Assembly: GCF_000002425.4 (NCBI RefSeq)
Contig: NC_037260.1
Location: 17,275,810-17,339,809 of the forward strand
DNA: 64,000 nt
Direction of reading: 5' to 3'
From: Physcomitrium patens
Lineage: Eukaryota > Streptophyta > Bryopsida > Funariales > Funariaceae
Both the position numbers and the translations under genes were made by a program. The notes beneath the pieces are model-generated. The model ran no database searches. It worked only from the letters and a program-made list of their open reading frames with translations, and was not told the origin of the DNA. Below, piece by piece: positions 1 to 10,533 of this stretch (positions are counted from its first letter, which is position 1; the number at the start of each line of letters is the position of its first letter).

Positions 1-8
1 TCGCAGGG

Positions 9-1607
9 ATGGAATCGCAGCGGGTGAAGAAGAAGAACCGGGTTCCGATCCGGGCGCTCATTCAGGTTGCTAGCGTTGCCGCCGGGGTGCAATTTGGGTG
101 GGCGCTGCAGCTGTCGTTGTTGACGCCGTATGTGCAGGAGCTTGGAATCCCGCACGCATGGGCGAGTTTCATCTGGCTTTGTGGGCCGATCAGTGGCATG
201 GTCGTGCAACCGATTGTTGGGCATTACAGTGATAGCTGCACGAGTAGCTATGGGAGACGGCGGCCGTTCATTCTCGGTGGTGCCATCTTGGTGGTGGTCG
301 CAGTGCTTATCATTGCGTTCTCGGCTGATCTCGGGTACCTCCTCGGTGACGAGATTCTTGGGGCAACGCGCCCACGGGCGGTGCTCGTTTTCGTTTTCGG
401 ATTCTGGGTTCTCGACATGGCAAACAATACCCTTCAGGGCCCCTGCAGAGCGTTGCTGGCGGATTTCACAGGGAAGGACCAGAAGCGGAATCGTCGAGCG
501 AACGCTTTCTTCTCTCTGTTCATGGCCTTAGGAAACATTTTGGGGTTTGCGACGGGAGCGTATGATGGTTGGTACAAGATTTTTGCGTTCACGCACACCA
601 AGGCGTGTGACATTGCCTGCGCTAACCTCAAGTCCGCGTTTCTGTTGGGTGTGATTCTCTTGTCTTTCACCACTTTCTTGAGCGTGACTGCAGCCAGTGA
701 GGTTCCGTACGATCCTAAGAATGCAATCAAGGGCACCGCAACGAAGTCCGTGAGGCAGCCCCTGTTGGCGGACAAGCCCGTGGATCGGATTACCTCCAGC
801 TCCGCAGCGGAGGCGTCGTCCGATGACGACGACGACGAGGATGACCATGAATCCGAAGCGCTTTTCTGGGAGCTAATGGGGGCTTTGAGGGACCTCCCGA
901 GGCCTATGTGGTGCATTCTCCTCGTTACCGCGCTCACGTGGATCGCCTGGTTCCCGTTCCTCCTTTTCGACACGGACTGGATGGGCCGTGAAGTCTACGG
1001 CGGTGAGCCGTCAGATCCGCTGAAAAGCGTATGGTACTACGATGGCGTGCACATGGGATCTCTGGGGCTGTTGCTGAACTCCGTCGTGCTGGGTTTGTCG
1101 TCGCTTGCTATTGATTTTGTGTGTAGGAAGCTGGGATCCAGCTACGTCTGGGGAATCGCCAATATGATTATGGCGGCCTGCTTCGGGGGAACCGGATTGG
1201 TCACCCTGGCCGCTTCTCGGGCAGCAGCTCTCGCGCCCAGTGCGGGCCCACCGACTTATGTGATCTACTCCGCGCTGGCGATTTTCTCGATTTTGGGCAT
1301 CCCCCTCGCAGTGACATACTCGGTGCCGTATTCACTCACTGCAACGTACACTGAGAAAGTTGGTGGTGGCCAAGGATTGTCTGTGGGATTGCTGAACCTC
1401 GCAGTCGTCGCACCCCAAATGGTTGTGTCGGTGGGGAGTGGGCCTTGGGACGAGCTCTTTGGCGGGGGCAACATGCCGGCCTTTTTGTTTGGAGCTGTGG
1501 CTGCTTTTATCGGTGGCATCGCAGCCGTGCTTCTCCTACCTCGCCCTCCGCCCGATTTTACCACCAGGAACCGGCTTCGCAGGACTCACAGTTCCCCTAT
1601 TCCTTGA
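9..1607 (+). CDS. SUT-family sucrose/H+ symporter (SUT4-like), single exon
   Basis: Encodes a 532-aa sucrose-proton co-transporter of the GPH/MFS superfamily, a 12-helix membrane protein that loads sucrose across the plasma membrane or exports it from the vacuole. Seen directly: the family block GIPHAWAS (residues 47-54, whose His corresponds to a His needed for sucrose uptake in angiosperm SUTs), GRRRPF (82-87) between helices 2 and 3, GPCRALLAD, and FDTDWMGREVYGG near residue 320. The helix 6-7 loop carries an acidic run rich in Asp and Glu (about residues 265-285). Length matches the family (about 500-600 aa). The whole ORF is one exon, whereas many seed-plant SUTs have introns. The frame stays open to the window edge upstream of this ATG, so a longer N-terminus is possible. 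The vacuolar (SUT4) versus plasma-membrane assignment is inference. Confidence 0.93.
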   Translation: MESQRVKKKNRVPIRALIQVASVAAGVQFGWALQLSLLTPYVQELGIPHAWASFIWLCGPISGMVVQPIVGHYSDSCTSSYGRRRPFILGGAILVVVAVLIIAFSADLGYLLGDEILGATRPRAVLVFVFGFWVLDMANNTLQGPCRALLADFTGKDQKRNRRANAFFSLFMALGNILGFATGAYDGWYKIFAFTHTKACDIACANLKSAFLLGVILLSFTTFLSVTAASEVPYDPKNAIKGTATKSVRQPLLADKPVDRITSSSAAEASSDDDDDEDDHESEALFWELMGALRDLPRPMWCILLVTALTWIAWFPFLLFDTDWMGREVYGGEPSDPLKSVWYYDGVHMGSLGLLLNSVVLGLSSLAIDFVCRKLGSSYVWGIANMIMAACFGGTGLVTLAASRAAALAPSAGPPTYVIYSALAIFSILGIPLAVTYSVPYSLTATYTEKVGGGQGLSVGLLNLAVVAPQMVVSVGSGPWDELFGGGNMPAFLFGAVAAFIGGIAAVLLLPRPPPDFTTRNRLRRTHSSPIP

Positions 1608-2191
1608 ACTTGTAGAGTTTATCGTTCCTTTGAATTGTAGTGCCTTCGTTTTCCTGTAGAAGGTCATAAATTATGGCAGGTTGCAGTGATTTTTAGACTT
1701 CGAATTTTATGAATCAGTCTGTGATAAGGTCTTCGATCTGCCAGAGTGTTGATTGGTATATTGTGTATGATAAAGTAGGTGATGTTCACATGTGATATGG
1801 TGGTTAAGGGAGCAACTAAGTCGCAGTGCTGCTGAAACCCAAATCTTAGAGTTTTGTTCGAAGTCTATCGGTTCAAATTCAAATGGACTAAATACCGTGC
1901 TGCAATCAATGCTAGGTCGGTTTTTTTTCGTATGCTGAAAATAGAATTATCCTGTTTTAAAATTGTTAACTACTAACTGACAGTTCAATGAAAACGCCCA
2001 TTTCCGCAACTATATATACATTGAACACCTTGACGAAATATTGTGGATAATATTGTTTACATACGTAGTTTAAATCTTCATGATATTTACATTCTGGTTG
2101 GCGCGCAATAGATTGCAATCATGTCACTTTTTCACTCTTTCTTGTAAGTAGTTAATTTCGTTTTTTAGATAGAGTTGCAACTGTGAAAATA

Positions 2192-2230
<39 letters not shown>

Positions 2231-2649
2231 TAAACAAATGAGGGGCTACTCGGTTACAACTCGCAAAATCATAGCACAAACCATGTATGACAGAAAAGAG
2301 ATTTTCTCACTAAAAGAAACGAAGCTAGACGTAACAAATGCCATGTGAATATACACGATCCGCATGAACTCTCGCTTCTACTTGTAAAACGAGTGTGCAT
2401 TAATTTTTGACAAATCCAGCTGCAACTCAAGACCTTGCGTGGCGCATGAGTAGTTCGTGGAGTATTCATGTGATGAAGTCCATCTATTCCTTCGGGTACT
2501 CTTGATCATTGAAGATGTTCCACATGTCTGCTGCAACATTTTAAATCAAGGTAAGACACTGAAATAGATAATTCTGTGACATGAAAATGATTGACGCCAA
2601 CAGCATCCATTGCGGCTCTATGGTTCTTACAAGACACTCACAAATGAAG
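1608..2649. other. Intergenic: SUT 3' flank and AT-rich spacer
   Basis: Holds the 3' flank of the sucrose transporter, then AT-rich DNA with a (TA)n tract at 2201-2228. About 1790-1890 has weak tRNA-like A-box and B-box strings but no foldable cloverleaf. The right part may lie in the distal 3' flank of SMR gene A. No supported gene. Confidence 0.6.
2201..2228. repeat. (TA)n microsatellite
   Basis: About 14 uninterrupted AT dinucleotides between the sucrose transporter and SMR gene A. Confidence 0.95.
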
Positions 2650-2654
2650 CAACA

Positions 2655-2752
2655 GAAGTCCCCAATGCAGTAGGCTAGACAATTACCTCGGTTGCATCAC
2701 CGACATCACTTGGGGCCATCGAACCAAGACTGATAATAAATCTGCTTTACTG
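2655..2752 (-). promoter_or_regulatory. Conserved downstream block 2 of SMR gene A
   Basis: Read on the minus strand, this stretch 280-380 nt past the SMR-A stop matches the equivalent positions downstream of SMR B (8574-8680) and SMR C (22010-22120). The best part contains GATGTCGGTGATGCA followed by CGAGGTAAT. Copy A has an in-frame stop inside the block, so conservation is more likely that of a 3' UTR than of coding sequence. Function unknown. Confidence 0.6.
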
Positions 2753-2904
2753 CACGGGCACTACCTCCGCAGACGTAAGCATCTGAGTTCCTCGCCATCA
2801 CTTCGTAACTGCGGCGATTCCACAGAACGAGCGGTTCTATGCTATCAGAGTGTAGAGGAGCTAGTGCATTTGTCTCAGATTGACTTGTAAGAGTGCATCG
2901 CTGC

Positions 2905-2966
2905 CCCCCTTCTACGAGGACATCCTGATGGGTTCCTATATCGCATTCTTCTCCAAATGAGCTACT
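2905..2966 (-). promoter_or_regulatory. Conserved downstream block 1 of SMR gene A
   Basis: Begins about 65 nt after the SMR-A stop. It aligns with 8312-8368 (B) and 22262-22320 (C), all containing a version of GAGAAGAAT followed about 20 nt later by CCCAGCAGGATG. Probably 3' UTR; role unknown. Confidence 0.55.
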
Positions 2967-3031
2967 ACTAACCCTCTAACCTAATTTCAATAAATATATA
3001 ATGACCGAGTGGTCTTCCTAAGAAGAAATGA

Positions 3032-3448
3032 TCAATACAGGTAGCATGAGGACACTTGCAAGCCCAAGTTGGCCTTCGAGACAACATCCGAGCTCTCGCA
3101 TTCGATTGCGCATATCAGTGCTGATCGACGCATACTGCGTGGTTTCTTCGGAGCTGGAGGGCAAAAATCAATGTCCACGTCGGGAATTCTATGCTCCTCG
3201 GATTTGGGTGTCTCACAACCCGATTCCTCTGAATTGAACGCGTCTTCTCCCCCGCTCAAGAAGCTCAAATCCAATGTCAGACTGCTCTTCGTACGCGATG
3301 CATTCTGATGGCTCGTGTGAGAAGTTCCACCAACCGTCAATCTCTTGCTGGCTGCGCGCGAGGGGCGAAGAGAAATGAGAGTTCCTTTCAATCGCATTGA
3401 CTCAACAGACCCTTGATCCGATTGCGTAAACAACATAGTAGGTGCCAT
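3032..3448 (-). CDS. SIAMESE-related CDK inhibitor (SMR copy A)
   Basis: 138-aa protein of the SIAMESE/SMR family, plant CDK inhibitors that bind CDK-cyclin complexes in the nucleus, block mitosis and promote endoreduplication or stress-induced arrest. Seen directly: the family core CETPKSEEHRIP (residues 78-89) followed by CPPAPKKPR (96-104), the two linked motifs that define SMRs. Also present are an upstream SSLTLDLS box (55-62) and a C-terminal SSCYLY end, both shared with copies B and C in this window. The reading frame continues upstream for 121 codons, but the start MAPTM is chosen because all three paralogues share M[A/T]PTM there and similarity stops upstream. Small size (100-160 aa) fits the family. 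Divergently oriented to copy B 4.3 kb away. Function is by family; target cyclins are not deducible. Confidence 0.88.
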   Translation of the reverse strand: MAPTMLFTQSDQGSVESMRLKGTLISLRPSRAASKRLTVGGTSHTSHQNASRTKSSLTLDLSFLSGGEDAFNSEESGCETPKSEEHRIPDVDIDFCPPAPKKPRSMRRSALICAIECESSDVVSKANLGLQVSSCYLY

Positions 3449-3877
3449 TGATGAATCAAACGTGCCACTGCCCTGCTTGAGACGCTCCCAACTGTTAGAA
3501 CAACACCCGCTCCAACACCTTGCTCGCAACTTTTGCTGATCCCCGTAGAACCTCCAACTGAAGTAGTCTCCAATACTTCTCAAGCGAGCTCTTAAATTTC
3601 CCGTCGACAGGATGCAAGTGCAATACCCTTTGCTGAGATCTAGAGAAGATCTCACGATACAAAACTTGCCAACATAGACTTCAACAAGAAGCGAATGGAA
3701 ACTCGTGAGCTGGAATCCAGCTTGCAAGCGAGTACCATGTTGTCGTGGCTGGCAAGCAACGACGAAGAAGCCCTGACCCACTTGGAAGCTTGCGTGTGAA
3801 GCAAATGCCAACGCGAAGAAGGCGAAGATGGAGATGAAGAATGGAGGGCGTGGGTGAGTACGTGCATGCTAGAGCAA

Positions 3878-3935
3878 GAGAGAAAGAGAGTGAGTGAGAG
3901 AGAAGAGATCGAGAGCAGAGCAGAGCAGAGTTTTT
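3878..3935. repeat. GA-rich tract in SMR-A 5' region
   Basis: Imperfect GAGA/GAGCA repeats, CT-rich on the gene strand, lying 430-490 nt upstream of the SMR-A start. SMR C has a (GA)n tract in a comparable place (23274-23296). Possibly a TC-rich 5' UTR or initiator region. Confidence 0.6.
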
Positions 3936-3997
3936 ATGGAGGTAATAAGGCCATGGAACAGGGAGGGGGTTTGGGAGAGGAACGATTCTCCCCCTGG

Positions 3998-4095
3998 CAG
4001 GAATTTTATTACGAGCACGCGTGTATCCACCGGAACGTCAGGGACGCGTCGCTCGCGACGCCAGCGCCTGATTGCCTGCCTGCCTGCCGTGCCCG
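3998..4095 (-). promoter_or_regulatory. Conserved upstream block of SMR gene A (CACGCGTG)
   Basis: Contains the palindrome CACGCGTG at 4016-4023, 568 nt upstream of the SMR-A start. It is preceded by ATTTTATTACG and followed by CCGGAAC and CGCGTCGCTCGC. The same string order is seen upstream of SMR C and, in shorter form, SMR B. The core ACGCGT fits a CGCG box (CAMTA-type) and also resembles the yeast MCB; which factor binds is inference. Confidence 0.6.
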
Positions 4096-4249
4096 ACTCC
4101 CACCATGTTGGACCTTGTCACACCCACACTGCCAGAAAAACACCAAACTCACGCGAAACCAAAGTAAAAAGGAAACAGTCAGTCACGCTATTGTTGCAGA
4201 TTTGCGATGGAGTCTGATCTGGATCCTACGAAAGAAGCACTTGAATGGG

Positions 4250-5124
4250 ATGAAATCCGCCCTAATCATTGAACAAAAAGTAAATAAAATCCATCATATG
4301 CTACCCATCTGTTTCAAGCACACACTCTTGCACAAATTTTCAGTTTTTGGGCTTATGAAGGTGAACTCCTCGTTGCTCATTGTTTGTGCATGGGTGAACT
4401 TTGTTGTGGTCACCTGAGAACAACCTCATGTGTTTTGTAAATTGAACATGTGTCCTTTTGTTGTCGATTATTTCGTCACAGGGAGACACTTTTCGTTCGC
4501 TATTTTCAAATGATTTTGCTGTTAATTTTGAAAAAAAATTGTTAGAAAATTACATCGCACATTGAGCTTTGGTGGGATGGCTAAAGACGTTATACAAGAA
4601 AACCAGTTTTAGGTTTATTTTATAGTGTGTGTATATATATATATATATAGAATCATTATGAACAGATTTAATGGACAAAGATTGATGTTTTCCAGTATTG
4701 CCTTGGCTAATGTCAATAAGTCATGTGTCTCAACTTTACACCATATACAAAACATATGATTTATTCACTTAATACTTTCCAATAATATTTTCTTTTAGAT
4801 ATGAATCATTAAACCATTGTTGTAAAGGAAAAATTTAAGTGTGTTATCTGCAATGATTTTAGGACCTAAAAATGAACATGATGTTTATGTGCAAATATTT
4901 AGAGGACAAAGAATTTCCCTCTCTCACTCTCACTCTGTCTTTACATACATACATGTACATGTGTATATACATATACAAACCACATAAACTTTTTTTGCAT
5001 TCACTACTCTCTTGCGAATCTTTAATAATGTTATCTGAATCACCAAAACATGATTGAGTTTTTAAAAATTCATCACAACTATAAAACAAAAAAACAAAAA
5101 AGCAAATGGTACATACAAACACAC

Positions 5125-5159
<35 letters not shown>

Positions 5160-6860
5160 TATTTATTTATTCATTTTTTGTGTCTGGTTGCAAAATGTAA
5201 CTGTTTCCATTGTGTTTCATTTTTATACATAAAAATAAATATATAAAGTCTTATTAAAACCATTATCCATTTTGAGGTAATTATAGTTTCCAAAAAGGTA
5301 AAATTTTGGTTTCACTTTCATCAATGACAGCTTTTATGTTTTCAGCACAAAATTGAGTATTAATCATCTATGATGTTAAACTAAAAAGTAAGTAAAATGT
5401 CTTAGTTTACATGATCAACATCAAAAATGAAAGTTGAAGTAGAACCTCATTTGTACTCAAATGTGAGCCTGGTGAAAAAGCAAGCAATACTATGTTGTTT
5501 TGCTTTTTAGGGAGATTATTTGAATTCATTACAAAGTTTTAAAAACAGTGTTATTAAAAACAAGGATTGTAGGATTCAGGGGTCAAATGTGGCAGTTTGC
5601 TCCAAAATGCTGCTTCTAGCAACAACCAAGCATCCTGTGAATGTAAAACTTGAAACAAAAGATATTTTATTTTAATTTATCTTGATCCAGAGAGTTTCAG
5701 TTTAATGGAGATTTGAAAGCCCATTGGTGAAAGCCAGTACAATCTCTTTTTTAGAAGGAAAAAATAAAAAATAAAAAAAATGCATTCAATTTCAGTGGAC
5801 AAAAGGAGTATTGTATCATCAATTGGACAATGAATAGAATAAACTTCCTGTTGTGTCTGTCCACCCACCAACCCACCCAGACTTTGTGTGGAGACAACAA
5901 CATGGCAAAAGGACCACAAGCTTCTGAGTCTTAGTATTTCCTTCCTTCACATCATTCACTCCCCTTCTGCCATATGACCACATTGAGAGGAAGGAACACA
6001 CATGGATGAAAATATACATATGAACAACAACATCCACCACACCCACACTAGCAAAGCATTGAGAGCATTGAGCTTCACCACCACCTTACTGAAAATAACC
6101 ACCACTTGAATGGACATGCTTCATGGCCCCATTGAGGCCTTGTGGGTCATGGCACCACTTTCTTAAAGACTGAACCCCCCATAAGTTGGATCCATTTGTG
6201 AAAGAAGGGGCACAGTGCCAAAACAGCATTCAATTCAAAAGGCAACTTCATAGAAGTTGAATAGACAAGCACAGAATCTGGAGTCACTCTTTCCCCCCTT
6301 CCTCCCTCCTCATCCAAAACAAAGAAAATCAAACAAGAACCCATTAGTACCACTCCCAGCAATAATCATGTATGCCTACACAAAAAGAAGATCCTTGCAT
6401 GATTTACTACCCAATATGTGCAGCAGAAACTTGAGACATTTTCCACATTCTAACACTTTCTCTCTAAGCTATAGGTGGGGCTGTGATTGAACCCCTAAGA
6501 GGAGGAGCATCAGCATACAAAAGGGGGGCGGAGGTAACTGGAAATTGCCATCAGCTTTGAGATCTGAGATGTGCACTTGAATTCAAGTGCATTCCAAACT
6601 TGAATGTTTGAATTGGGAAAATAAAGAAGGAAAGATGCCATGAGAGGAAGAGGAAGAGAAAGGGAGAAGGGGAACATGGCCCTGATTTGACTCCATATTA
6701 AGGTCCTTTCCATTATAAGTTGGTGGGGAGAAGTTTAAGGAGTTAAATGAGGAGCCTCTCTTCAAACAAAAAAAAGGTGTTTGGGAGGGAAATTTGGAAC
6801 GTTGTTGCTTCCCATGAGCCCACCAAATTTCCCTCCCTAACTCACTCCCTACTACTACTG
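4250..6860. other. AT-rich intergenic spacer between SMR A and SMR B
   Basis: No supported gene. Contains (TA)n tracts near 4631-4650 and 5128-5154, a tetranucleotide-like CATA/CATG stretch near 4944-4980, and purine-rich runs near 6620-6680. All ORFs here are short and compositionally trivial. Confidence 0.7.
5128..5154. repeat. (TA)n microsatellite
   Basis: About 13 TA dinucleotides in the spacer between SMR A and B. Confidence 0.95.
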
Positions 6861-7109
6861 CTGCTACCTCCCTCCACATCTTGACGGATCATGATATTGT
6901 AGCCCAAATTGGCTGCCAATGGCTTCTGCTTTTCATGGCCTACGACTACTGCATGTCCAAAGATAAACAACTTCAAAGTGACGGATGTCTGAAAAGGTTA
7001 ACATTTGTGCACAATGGGAGGCCGCGTTGGATGATTGAAGTGGATGGAGCGGCGGTGATGTGCTCCAATCAGCTCGTGGTGGTCGTGGGACAGTTCGGAG
7101 GGGGGGGGG

Positions 7110-7205
7110 GGAGTCCGGCGCCGGGAACATGGGCTCGTGTCCCGTGTTCCCGCGCTTGCACGCGTGACTGCAATGATATCTCTTTTCGTGGGGGCGAGTC
7201 GCGTA
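7110..7205 (+). promoter_or_regulatory. Conserved upstream block of SMR gene B (CACGCGTG)
   Basis: CACGCGTG at 7159-7166 lies 584 nt upstream of the SMR-B start. Read on the minus strand it is flanked by ATTGCAGT and then CAAGCGCGGGAAC, closely matching the SMR-C block (ATTACAGG, CAAGAACGGGAAC). The block is inverted relative to the gene strand exactly as the gene is inverted, so orientation to the gene is the same in all three copies. GCGGGAA is E2F-site-like; that reading is inference. Confidence 0.6.
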
Positions 7206-7749
7206 TACCCCCACCGGAGGGATTGATGCGCGCTTAAAACTCTTCCTAACGATCTTCCTTTTCTTTGAGCTCCCGCTTCTTCACCTGGGCTTTGCTCCTC
7301 ATATTTGTTTCACAAATGTTTCACTTCGTGAAGCGTCGCTTGTGAGCTGGATTTCACTTCGGTAGGCATGGAAAGACGCACTCGGTGTGCCAGCTCAGAA
7401 GAAAAATTTCGCGTGGTTGAGTTTCCGCTGCTTCTTTGCTGAACCATTTGAGATACAATTAGCTGGACTTGAGAGATATAGTTTGGTTTATGTTCTGAGA
7501 GCTGGGTTGGAAGGATTGAATGTAGCTTTCTTCTTCTTTTGTTGGAGGCGTGATCTGTACTGTTTGCGAGTGTGTAATAGTGTTCCTGAAGCTGGAAAGT
7601 GCGAAGGTTTTTATGTTGTGTAGCTGGAGGTGCGCTGCATTTCGATTCTCCTAGGTTTGGAGACTAGCGAAAGCATAGCTTGGAGATTTGTGTTGTTATA
7701 GTTGTTGGAGATTTCTCGAGTGGGGCATTCTCTCGCGCCGAATTCAGCA

Positions 7750-8232
7750 ATGACACCCACTATGTTGTTCTCGCATTCCATTGAGGAGCCCATGCAGTCG
7801 ATGGGATTGAAAGAAGGTGATCTTGTCCCAGTGGGCAATTGTGATTATCTGCCTAAATCACAGGCGGTGCGCACAGCGAGCAGCAATCTGATGATGCGAG
7901 AAGGTTCCGGCACCAAGACCACAGGCGCGCTGCATGTAAACACCAGTCTGTCGCTAGATTTGAGCTCAATCAGGAGGGAAGCAGATGCAGAAGAACAACA
8001 AGAAGAAGAAGATAGAGAAGAAGAGTTCAACGCAGGGGATCCGGATTGCGAGACACCGAAATCAAACCAATGCAGAATCCCTGATGTGGACATTGATTCC
8101 TGTCCCCAAGCTCCGAAGAAGTCCCGTGGCACGAGTCGATTGGCACTGCTTGGCACAATCGAATGCGAGAACTGTCGCCCTATGTCCAAGGCCGATCTGC
8201 GCTTGCAATTGTCACCTTGCTACCTATTTTAA
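7750..8232 (+). CDS. SIAMESE-related CDK inhibitor (SMR copy B)
   Basis: 160-aa SMR-family CDK inhibitor, nuclear by family. Shows CETPKSNQCRIP (residues 100-111) and a changed second motif CPQAPKKSR (118-126) where copies A and C have CPPAPKKPR. An acidic run of mainly Glu (about 81-92) precedes the core. TSLSLDLS (65-72) matches the SSLTLDLS box of the other copies, and the protein ends SPCYLF as in copy C. The start MTPTM is chosen by alignment to the MAPTM starts of A and C; the frame is open for 16 more codons upstream. Conserved blocks lie upstream (7110-7205) and downstream (8312-8368 and 8574-8680). The altered second motif may modify CDK or cyclin binding, but this is not testable from sequence alone. 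Confidence 0.87.
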   Translation: MTPTMLFSHSIEEPMQSMGLKEGDLVPVGNCDYLPKSQAVRTASSNLMMREGSGTKTTGALHVNTSLSLDLSSIRREADAEEQQEEEDREEEFNAGDPDCETPKSNQCRIPDVDIDSCPQAPKKSRGTSRLALLGTIECENCRPMSKADLRLQLSPCYLF

Positions 8233-8311
8233 ACGTGGATTTCCATTAGAAAGAGAACTCAGTCAGTCTACTTTTTGAAGTCCAGTTGAAATCTTAGAAA
8301 CAATTTTATCT

Positions 8312-8368
8312 AGGAGAAGAATTCGAAGAATGTAGCCCAGCAGGATGACCTTGACCCACGGGAATCAT
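8312..8368 (+). promoter_or_regulatory. Conserved downstream block 1 of SMR gene B
   Basis: 80 nt past the stop. Contains GGAGAAGAAT and CCCAGCAGGATGACCTT, aligned with the equivalent 3' blocks of copies A and C. Probably 3' UTR. Confidence 0.55.
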
Positions 8369-8573
8369 TCTATTCGCATGCCTCAAGTTGAATCAAGAAC
8401 GCAAACCGCGACTTGAGCCACTGCCGCGCACTGAAATCACACAACATCACTCGCTCTGCACCTCCCTACTGGTGTACTGTCGGAACGACGGAGAAGAATG
8501 GGACTGCTCGCACACCCACAGAACAAGACGCCGGTGCAGTGACGCTGCAGCGAGAGGCATGCCGTCCACAGCA

Positions 8574-8680
8574 TTGGTTCGATTGCCCCAAATGACATGG
8601 GTAACGCAATCGAGGTAATCACGGATTCTAGAATGCATGAGAGGTTGCTACATCTTCTTCATTCTTCTGCTCATTCGCAA
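8574..8680 (+). promoter_or_regulatory. Conserved downstream block 2 of SMR gene B
   Basis: 340-450 nt past the stop. TTGGTTCGATTGCCCCAAAT here matches TTGGTTCGATGGCCCCAAGT of copy A, followed by the shared CGAGGTAAT. Probably 3' UTR or a retained regulatory element. Confidence 0.55.
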
Positions 8681-8749
8681 CGCAGCGGGAGCAGTCTGTA
8701 GCAGAGCCAATGCCGGTGCCCTGTGTGAATGGGTTTCCACCTATGTGTT

Positions 8750-9202
8750 CCAACGCATGTTGTGAGTCTTTGATTTTTCAATTACTTTATTTTCTTTTCT
8801 TTTATAAATTTTCATTCACTGCAATCGTGTTGGATTGCTGATACAGTTGAGAAACAAAAGATTGTTATGATGTCTACTATTACAGCCCAATTTATGGTGT
8901 TTCACCTTTTCCAACAATGACATGGACAACTAGACTAACGTTTTAATCTGAATCAAAATTTACTACATATGAGAATAAATAATTTTTGTTTTTGTTTTAT
9001 GAAGATGATTCATAGGAATATTCAATCTAGTTTAAAATCAACTTTGCATGTATACTTTTTGTAATGTATAACAAAGTATTAAGACCTTAAGCCTAAACAA
9101 TATGATAAATTTAAGTGACTTTTGCAAAACAATGCAACTTATTTATTTATTTATTTATATATACTTACTTTGTGGTTAATACATACAAAACTTTGCAACA
9201 TA

Positions 9203-9240
<38 letters not shown>

Positions 9241-9405
9241 ATTATAACTTATATTTTGGCAATGTAATAACTTAGTCAATTTTTAAAGTACTTATAGTCA
9301 AATTATAAGAAATTGAAGTATATTTGTTTTCTAAATTATTCAACTTTTACTTGATAGAATATTTTGAAAAGTATCTTATTCACATTTACAATACATATAA
9401 GAAAA
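8750..9405. other. AT-rich intergenic spacer
   Basis: Only A/T-rich DNA with a (TTTA)n run near 9139-9157 and a (TA)n tract at 9200-9235. No gene seen. Confidence 0.7.
9200..9235. repeat. (TA)n microsatellite
   Basis: TA dinucleotide tract with one interruption, about 170 bp left of the first TIR element. Confidence 0.95.
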
Positions 9406-10002
9406 ATTTAAAGTGATTCAATTTTTTATTAAATCAATTCATCATGGATGAAGAATTATTGCACCTTTATCTATATTTCCCTTGTTTCCATATTCCTAGC
9501 CTCAATCCATGTTCTCAACTCCTCTTCTATGTCCTGATCTCTCTTCTTCCATCTTGCTTCCTTAAGAACTAGCTGATGTTTATGCACTTGTAGCCAAGGT
9601 CCTCTCTTTCTTGTTGAAGAATAGACTAGGTAGCATCATATCTTTAATGGACTCTTATATAAGTTGTATAATTTTTGTAGTTTCAAGAAATGATTCTTCT
9701 GAGCAAGAAACTTATATACAAGATAGATGTTGGAGCTAATTTCTAAAAGAGTTGAGTATTCAATGCCCTACAAGGGCTTTCAACATTCAAATCAAATATA
9801 AATAAAATAAAAAATAAAATATGTAAAATTTTAATATGCTATTAATATGCAAGCAACACAAGTTATAAAATTCTACAGAGTATTATAAAGCAACTACAAT
9901 TAATAATTTCAAATATGACAATAGGTTTAGTTTCTAAAATTCATAGTAATAGAAATAGGATGTATTCTATTGAAGACCGAGATTGTTTTGGAATGTCAAT
10001 AG

Positions 10003-10533
10003 GTGTAAAAGATATAAATCTCAAAGAAAGAAAATCCTCATTACAGTCTTGTGTCACTGAAAGGAACTAGAAAGTCACTCAAAGATGATATAATATTGAA
10101 CTAAAATGGCTATTGCCAAAAACAAGAAGACTGGAAAGTCTTGAAATAAGACTAATGATTAAAAAGGCATTGAGAAGAATGAAGAAGGCTTCACTCTTGT
10201 CTCTATATATACTCTTAACTAGGAATTATATAGTGATGTCCTATAGGACCTCCAAAATGTGTTGACTTTGCAAAACACATATCTTAAGTTGCAAGGTAAG
10301 TTTCTTATATGTGTACCACATAGTTAATTTGTTCCACAAGCTATCAACATGTGATTAACTTATTGACGAAGTTTCTAACCTATCAATCAATTATAAATAT
10401 ATGTAAAGTCAAAACAACATCTATGAAGCTTCTAAAAAGTTTTTCTAGAATGTATTATAAAATTAATCTACTTTTATTTATTTCTACCTAATCACATAGG
10501 TATTTATTAAAGTACCTATGTATATCCGTAATA
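10003..10533 (-). repeat. LTR (3') of the reverse-strand chromovirus
   Basis: Aligns end to end with 15818-16356. The left boundary is set by comparison with TIR element copy 2, whose sequence up to AATAGGTG matches the DNA just outside this LTR. Confidence 0.8.

Noticed and set aside
1790-1890. Possible tRNA or tRNA-derived SINE (TGGTTAAGGG and GGTTCAAATTC).
   Set aside because: A-box and B-box-like strings are present, but I could not pair the T-arm or acceptor stem, and no second copy or poly-A end was seen.
3449-3811. N-terminal extension of SMR copy A (121 codons, in frame).
   Set aside because: Paralogues B and C start at the conserved M[A/T]PTM and have no matching extension; the extra part would more than exceed typical SMR size.
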